Shown piece after piece: positions 15,646 through 19,417 of a DNA stretch of 19,417 bases (position 1 is its first letter; each line of letters begins with the position of its first letter). The position numbers were made by a program, and so were the translations under genes. Under the pieces are notes generated by a model. That model saw only the letters and a list, made by a program, of their open reading frames with translations, made no database searches and was not told the DNA's origin. Origin of the DNA: Gammaproteobacteria bacterium (GTDB taxonomy: Bacteria; Pseudomonadota; Gammaproteobacteria; Competibacterales; Competibacteraceae); assembly GCA_003562535.1 (NCBI GenBank), contig PWUP01000028.1:1-19417 (forward strand), in the 5' to 3' direction.

Positions 15646-15723
15646 CCTATAATGTCGGGCAACGTGGCGCTTTTTCCCGACCTACCGCTCGCTGTTGTCC
15701 GGTAATCCGCTTGAATGGCTATA
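15646..15723 (+). repeat. Dispersed repeat, copy C
   Basis: Matches copies A and B over 78 bp (CCTAT...ATGGCTATA) with roughly five or six differences. Changes in the hairpin (GTCGGGCAA against TTCCCGAC) leave the stem bulged. Unlike A and B it has no gene cargo beside it that it could bracket. Confidence 0.85.
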
Positions 15724-15737
15724 AGCTGTTTTTTGCT

Positions 15738-15758
15738 CCCTCTGCCTTTGGGAGAGGG
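15738..15758. terminator. Hairpin of the CCCTCT/AGAGGG type downstream of repeat copy C
   Basis: CCCTCT (15738-15743) pairs with AGAGGG (15753-15758), with an inner CC/GG pair after one mismatch and loop TTT. A TTTTTT run lies before it rather than after it on the plus strand, so on the minus strand the hairpin is followed by an A/T-rich stretch. It resembles the hairpin at 12758-12778 and may be a dispersed element rather than a true terminator. Confidence 0.4.
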
Positions 15759-15823
15759 TTGGAGGGTTCAGTTAAATTGACAGGATACGTTATCATAAGA
15801 CATTGACCTGCTATGGACGCCTG

Positions 15824-17587
15824 ATGACTGCTCGTGATCCCCGTGTGTTATTGCCCTTACTGCGCTATTTACTGCCGTATCGCTGGCATCTGGTTGCGGC
15901 GGGTTGCGCATTGATAATTGCCGCTGGCGGTTTGTTGCTGCTTGGTCAAGGTCTGCGCTTGGTCGTTGATCAAGGCTTTGCCGCCGGTGAGGCGGAATTC
16001 CTGAATCAAGCCTTGCTGGGTACTATGGTGGTGGTGGCGGTGCTGGCGGTGGCCGCTGCCCTGCGTTATTACTGGGTGAGCTGGATTGGAGAACGGCTGG
16101 CGGCGGACCTCAGAGTGGCGGTATTTGCCCATTTGCTGACCTTAGAACCCGCGTTTTTCGAGCGCAATGGTGCGGGGGAAATTCAATCGCGCCTGACGGC
16201 AGACACTACGGTGTTGCAAAATCTGTTCGGCTCGTCGATGTCGATTGCGTTGCGCAGTCTGCTGACCCTGTTGGGAGCGCTGTTATTGCTGTTTATCACC
16301 AATCCGTGGTTGGCCGGATTAGTGGTCTTGGGCATTCCACTGACGCTGATTCCGATTGTCGCCTTTGGGCGGCGAGTGCGGCGCTTATCGCGGGTCAGCC
16401 AGGATCGGGTGGCCGAACTCGGTAGCTATGCTGGTGAAGCCCTGCACGCCATTCGCACGGTGCAGGCGTTTGGGCATGAAGCCGCAGATCGACGCGATTA
16501 CTCGCAACGGGTTGAAGACGCCTTTGCCACGGCCATTGCCCGCACTCGCCAGCGCGCCTGGCTGGCGGGCATGGCGCTGTTTTTGGTGTTCGCCGCTGTG
16601 GGGGTGATTCTGTGGCAAGGCGGTCATGCCGTATTGGTCGGTTCCATGAGTGCCGGGGAATTATCAGCGTTTGTCTTCTATGCGGTGTTGGCAGCCGGTG
16701 CGGTGGCGGCACTCTCAGAAGTCGCTGGCGATGTGTTGCGCGGTGTGGGGGCGACCGAGCGTTTACTAGAGTTGCTCAGGGCGCAACCGCATATCACGGC
16801 CCCTGCCCAACCCCAGAGTTTGCCGCAACCGGTGCGCGGTGCCATCCAGTTCGCTAACGTCAGTTTTGCCTATCCGACACGGCTGGATGCGCCCGCATTG
16901 AGTGAATTGGATCTGCAGATTGCGCCGGGCGAGCGTGTAGCACTGGTCGGGCCGTCTGGGGCGGGTAAAAGCACGGTATTGCAGTTACTGCTGCGGTTCC
17001 ACGATCCGCTGCACGGCAGTGTGCGTCTCGACGGGATTGATGTGCGTCAGCTTGATCCGGCGGATCTGCGCCGTCATCTGGGTTTGGTCGCCCAAGAGCC
17101 AGTACTGTTTACGGGGACGGCGGCCGATAATATCCGCTATGGCCGACCGGATGCCGATGATGAGGCGGTGTATATGGCCGCCCGCGATGCCCAAGCCTTG
17201 GAGTTCATCCAAGCTCTGCCGCAGGGCATGGATACCTTTTTGGGGCCTGGCGGGATTCAATTATCCGGTGGGCAACGGCAGCGCATTGCCATTGCTCGGG
17301 CTATTTTGCGTGATCCCGTGGTGTTGCTACTGGATGAGGCCACCAGCGCCCTAGATGCCGCCAGCGAGCAGGCAGTACAACAGGCGCTGGAGCGGCTGAT
17401 GCTGGGGCGTACCAGTGTGGTCATCGCCCACCGCTTGGCTACGGTGATTGCCGCCGACCGGATTGTGGTGTTGGATCGGGGGCGCTTAGTGGCTGCCGGT
17501 CGCCATGAGGAATTGCTGCAAACCTGTGAGTTATACAATCATCTGGCGTCGCTGCAATTACAAGACGAGCGGGGTTTAAGTGTTTAA
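15824..17587 (+). CDS. ABC exporter, fused permease and ATPase (MsbA/ABCB half-transporter type)
   Basis: Inner-membrane ATP-driven exporter working as a dimer, 587 aa. The N-terminal six-helix domain spans about residues 10-310, with the coupling segment GEIQSRLTADTTVLQN and the VGSMSAGELSAFVFY block typical of ABC_6TM exporters. The ATPase domain from about 340 has Walker A GPSGAGKST at 376-384 (K382), Q-loop VAQEPVLF, signature LSGGQRQR at 480-487, Walker B VVLLLDE at 499-505 with catalytic E505, and H-loop H536. All are intact. Lipids or hydrophobic compounds are likely substrates, but the sequence does not separate MsbA from other exporters and no lipid A genes adjoin. Start: ATG at 15824 with GGA 6 nt upstream is preferred to an in-frame TTG at 15803. 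Confidence 0.93.
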   Translation: MTARDPRVLLPLLRYLLPYRWHLVAAGCALIIAAGGLLLLGQGLRLVVDQGFAAGEAEFLNQALLGTMVVVAVLAVAAALRYYWVSWIGERLAADLRVAVFAHLLTLEPAFFERNGAGEIQSRLTADTTVLQNLFGSSMSIALRSLLTLLGALLLLFITNPWLAGLVVLGIPLTLIPIVAFGRRVRRLSRVSQDRVAELGSYAGEALHAIRTVQAFGHEAADRRDYSQRVEDAFATAIARTRQRAWLAGMALFLVFAAVGVILWQGGHAVLVGSMSAGELSAFVFYAVLAAGAVAALSEVAGDVLRGVGATERLLELLRAQPHITAPAQPQSLPQPVRGAIQFANVSFAYPTRLDAPALSELDLQIAPGERVALVGPSGAGKSTVLQLLLRFHDPLHGSVRLDGIDVRQLDPADLRRHLGLVAQEPVLFTGTAADNIRYGRPDADDEAVYMAARDAQALEFIQALPQGMDTFLGPGGIQLSGGQRQRIAIARAILRDPVVLLLDEATSALDAASEQAVQQALERLMLGRTSVVIAHRLATVIAADRIVVLDRGRLVAAGRHEELLQTCELYNHLASLQLQDERGLSV

Positions 17588-17592
17588 GCGCT

Positions 17593-17602
17593 ATAGCCAT
17601 TG
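17593..17602 (-). repeat. Ten-base relic of the 80-bp repeat end
   Basis: TATAGCCATT equals the inner end of copy B and the reverse complement of the end of copies A and C. At 10 bases it could be chance, but it lies in an intergenic gap next to a REP pair, the same kind of site as the other copies. Confidence 0.25.
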
Positions 17603-17668
17603 GCATTGATTCACGGACACGCCCATCGCTCATCCGTTGCCGGTAGGTAGTGAGCCTAACGTTCTGCC

Positions 17669-17815
17669 GTCATTCCGCCAAGGACTGGCGGAATCCAGTC
17701 ACAGGGAGGTGAACCGTGAGGTTGGCAACGGTGGTCACATGTTACCCTGATGCTGCTATCCAGTCCTAGGCAGCCGTCCTTGGCACTGGATTCCGCCAAT
17801 CCCTGGCGGAATGAC
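17669..17815. repeat. REP pair (BIME-like) between convergent genes
   Basis: Two 31-bp units in inverted orientation, 17669-17699 and 17785-17815, differ at two positions. Each is itself a hairpin with the perfect 9-bp stem ATTCCGCCA/TGGCGGAAT and a 5-base loop (AGGAC at 17681-17685; AATCC-type loop in the right unit). The 85-bp spacer contains a further ATCCAGT/ACTGGAT pair. Position between the ABC gene end and the convergent thioesterase suits transcript 3'-end protection or termination. Confidence 0.9.
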
Positions 17816-17820
17816 GAGGT

Positions 17821-18294
17821 TTATGGCGGTGAGCGTTCTTCATGAGTCCGGTAATCAGGGCAAACGACTATATGGGGAGGGATGCGCTCATAGTTGATAA
17901 TCGCCGTTCGCAGTGCCTCGGGCAGCGTGGCACTGCGCTGCGCTTGGAAATCAAACCAGACCATAACACCTACCGAGGTAGCGGCGGGCTGGCTCTGGCC
18001 TTGCGGGTAAATGGCCGCTTGGCAGTGCAGACTACGGCGGCTGATGCGCTCAATGCGGGTCGCAACCTCTAGGGTAGTGGGGTAGGTGATTTGCTGGAGA
18101 AACTGACAACGGATGTCGGCCAGCACCATTAATTGATGGGGGGGTAATTCAGCCGGTAGCAGGGTGTGCAGATAGGCCACGCGCCCCGATTCTAAATAAC
18201 GGAAATATTGAACATTATTCACATGCCCTAGGGCATCCATATCGCCCCAGCGTACTGGTAGGGTCAGGCAATGGCGGAAATCATCGCGGTGCAT
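17821..18294 (-). CDS. Acyl-CoA thioesterase, hot-dog fold (4HBT/YbgC-like)
   Basis: Cytosolic thioesterase that hydrolyses acyl-CoA thioesters, 157 aa. The active-site block VRWGDMDALGHVNNVQYFRYLE lies at residues 14-35 (given here as VRWGDMDALGHVNN then VQYFRYLE). By alignment with 4-hydroxybenzoyl-CoA thioesterase (catalytic D17 in GDCDPAG), D20 is the expected catalytic Asp. The rest fits the single hot-dog fold, with central strands in the LEVATRIERISRRSLHCQA region. Substrate preference is not predictable. The last 25 residues, rich in P and charge, extend beyond the fold. The ATG at 18294 has only a weak upstream site. It is divergent from aroC across an 83-nt gap and convergent with the ABC exporter. 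Confidence 0.9.
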   Translation of the reverse strand: MHRDDFRHCLTLPVRWGDMDALGHVNNVQYFRYLESGRVAYLHTLLPAELPPHQLMVLADIRCQFLQQITYPTTLEVATRIERISRRSLHCQAAIYPQGQSQPAATSVGVMVWFDFQAQRSATLPEALRTAIINYERIPPHIVVCPDYRTHEERSPP

Positions 18295-18337
18295 GGTGTA
18301 GGGTTCAGCTCAATCCAAGCTCAATGTGATTACCAGA

Positions 18338-18349
18338 TCAGTATACAAT
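18338..18349. promoter_or_regulatory. Candidate overlapping -10 elements in the thioesterase/aroC divergent gap
   Basis: On the minus strand TTGTATACTGA gives TATACT for the thioesterase gene; on the plus strand the same place gives TATACA or TACAAT for aroC. The core GTATAC is palindromic. The same 11-mer occurs at 9430-9440, also in a divergent gap. No strong -35 is seen. Confidence 0.3.
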
Positions 18350-18377
18350 AGCGGTTTTCATCACACTCGAACGATTT

Positions 18378-19417
18378 ATGTCCGGTAATACCTTTGGCAA
18401 ATTATTCACCATCACCAGTTTTGGCGAGAGTCATGGCCCAGCCTTGGGGGCAGTGGTTGACGGTTGTCCGCCCGGTCTAGCCCTGTGCGAGGCGGATTTA
18501 CAGCACGATCTGGATCGGCGTCGCCCTGGCACCAGCCGCCATACCACCCAGCGGCGCGAACCCGATCAAGTGCGGATTCTCTCCGGCGTATTCGAGGGCG
18601 TTACCACGGGTACGCCGATTGGTCTACTGATTGAAAACGTCGATCAACGCTCGCGGGATTACGGCAAAATTGTCGATAAATTCCGGCCCGGCCATGCCGA
18701 TTACACCTACCACATGAAATACGGACGGCGTGACCCGCGCGGCGGTGGGCGCAGTTCGGCCCGAGAAACTGCCCTGCGGGTGGCCGCAGGGGCGATTGCC
18801 AAAAAATACTTGCTGCAGCGTTATGGCGTGATGATTCGGGGTTATCTGGCTCAGCTTGGGCCATTACGCCCGACGCGATTCGACTGGGATGGGGTCGAAA
18901 CCAATGCGTTTTTTTGTCCCGATCCCGATTTAGTCCCCGCTTTGGAGGACTATATGATTCAATTACGCCGTGATTTGGATTCGGTAGGCGCTAAAGTGAC
19001 AGTGGTCGCTAGCGGCGCGCCACCGGGTTGGGGAGAACCCATTTTTGACCGCTTGGACGCCGATCTCGCCCATGCGCTGATGAGTATTAATGCGGTCAAA
19101 GCCGTAGAAATCGGCGCTGGGGTAGAGTGTGCGGCTCAGCGCGGCAGTCAACACCGTGACGAGCTGACCCCCCAAGGTTTTACCTCGAATAACTCCGGCG
19201 GGGTGCTGGGCGGTATTTCCACCGGCCAAGACATCGTCGCCCATATTACGCTCAAGCCCACGTCCAGCATCCAAGTGCCGGGGCGCACGGTCGATATCAA
19301 GGGCGAACCGGCGGAGATCATCACCACCGGTCGCCATGATCCCTGTGTCGGTATTCGCGCCACACCGATTGCAGAAGCCATGCTGGCCCTGGTGCTGATG
19401 GATCATAGTCTGCGCCA
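18378..19417 (+). CDS. aroC: Chorismate synthase, C-terminus cut by window edge
   Basis: Last enzyme of the shikimate pathway (EC 4.2.3.5): converts 5-enolpyruvylshikimate 3-phosphate to chorismate using reduced FMN, in the cytosol. 346 codons are present of about 360-365 expected, so only a short tail is missing. All three family signatures are visible: GESHGPALG at the N-terminus (H19), GGGRSSARETALRVAAGAIA in the middle, and RHDPCVGIRATPIAEAM near the end. H106 in RPGHADYTY matches the second conserved active-site His. The N-terminus MSGNTFGKLFTITSFGESHG is family-perfect, fixing the start at 18378 although the Shine-Dalgarno is weak. It probably has its own promoter in the divergent gap. 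Confidence 0.97.
   Translation, partial: MSGNTFGKLFTITSFGESHGPALGAVVDGCPPGLALCEADLQHDLDRRRPGTSRHTTQRREPDQVRILSGVFEGVTTGTPIGLLIENVDQRSRDYGKIVDKFRPGHADYTYHMKYGRRDPRGGGRSSARETALRVAAGAIAKKYLLQRYGVMIRGYLAQLGPLRPTRFDWDGVETNAFFCPDPDLVPALEDYMIQLRRDLDSVGAKVTVVASGAPPGWGEPIFDRLDADLAHALMSINAVKAVEIGAGVECAAQRGSQHRDELTPQGFTSNNSGGVLGGISTGQDIVAHITLKPTSSIQVPGRTVDIKGEPAEIITTGRHDPCVGIRATPIAEAMLALVLMDHSLR

Larger units (their letters stand above)
15505..15823. other. Gene-free gap of 319 nt made largely of repeats
   Basis: No credible gene is seen between arsS and the ABC exporter. From left to right it holds about 80 nt of unassigned sequence, a degenerate repeat copy in reverse orientation (15587-15640), a good forward copy C (15646-15723), a G/C hairpin (15738-15758) and the region just upstream of the ABC gene. 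TATCAT at 15791-15796 could be a -10, but no -35 supports it. Confidence 0.7.

Noticed and set aside
15777..15805. Sigma-70 promoter with TTGACA for the ABC exporter
   Set aside because: The -35 is consensus, but 16-18 nt downstream there is no acceptable -10 (ACATTG at 17 nt); TATCAT is only 8 nt away.
1..19417. CRISPR array, tRNA, rRNA or prophage genes
   Set aside because: No regularly spaced direct repeats, no tRNA cloverleaf with CCA-side signals and no phage structural or integrase gene were recognised on reading both strands.

Overview
The window looks like chromosomal DNA of a gammaproteobacterium. The support is the protein style (CHASE/PAS/GGDEF sensor, PPC-containing S8 lipoprotein, ArsS-type radical SAM protein, AGCS symporter, class-typical chorismate synthase), a moderately GC-rich composition and REP-like intergenic repeats. 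I cannot place it to genus. Both ends cut through genes: an RND/MMPL exporter on the left (minus strand) and chorismate synthase on the right (plus strand). I see no rRNA, tRNA, CRISPR array or intact insertion sequence.

Layout. 1-1904 (-): RND exporter lacking its C-terminus. Divergent from it are a fumarylacetoacetate-hydrolase family enzyme (1988-2695), a large secreted or lipid-anchored subtilase (2799-5417) and an overlapping EamA/DMT permease (5404-6279). Next is a membrane diguanylate cyclase, CHASE-PAS-PAS-GGDEF (6360-8696). It converges on a membrane-anchored protein of unknown function (8714-9418, -). From the divergent intergenic region starts an MFS permease (9476-10732), overlapped by an EVE-domain protein with a restriction-endonuclease-like C-terminus (10722-11774), a candidate modification-dependent nuclease.

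The section 11789-12744 is an accessory island. An AbrB/MazE-type antitoxin and a Doc-type toxin overlap by 4 nt and lie between two almost identical 80-bp repeats in inverted orientation. Beyond it are an AGCS sodium:alanine/glycine symporter (12795-14306, -), a short remnant resembling the C-terminus of a universal stress protein, an ArsS-like radical SAM protein (14533-15504), a repeat-rich gap with a third good copy and a degenerate fourth copy of the 80-bp repeat, an MsbA-type ABC exporter (15824-17587), a REP pair (17669-17815), a hot-dog thioesterase (17821-18294, -) and aroC (18378 to the window end).

Most genes are single units or two-gene overlaps rather than one pathway. The parts most worth following are the EVE-nuclease, the repeat-bracketed toxin-antitoxin unit with dispersed solo copies of the same repeat, and the ArsS homologue without a visible arsM partner.
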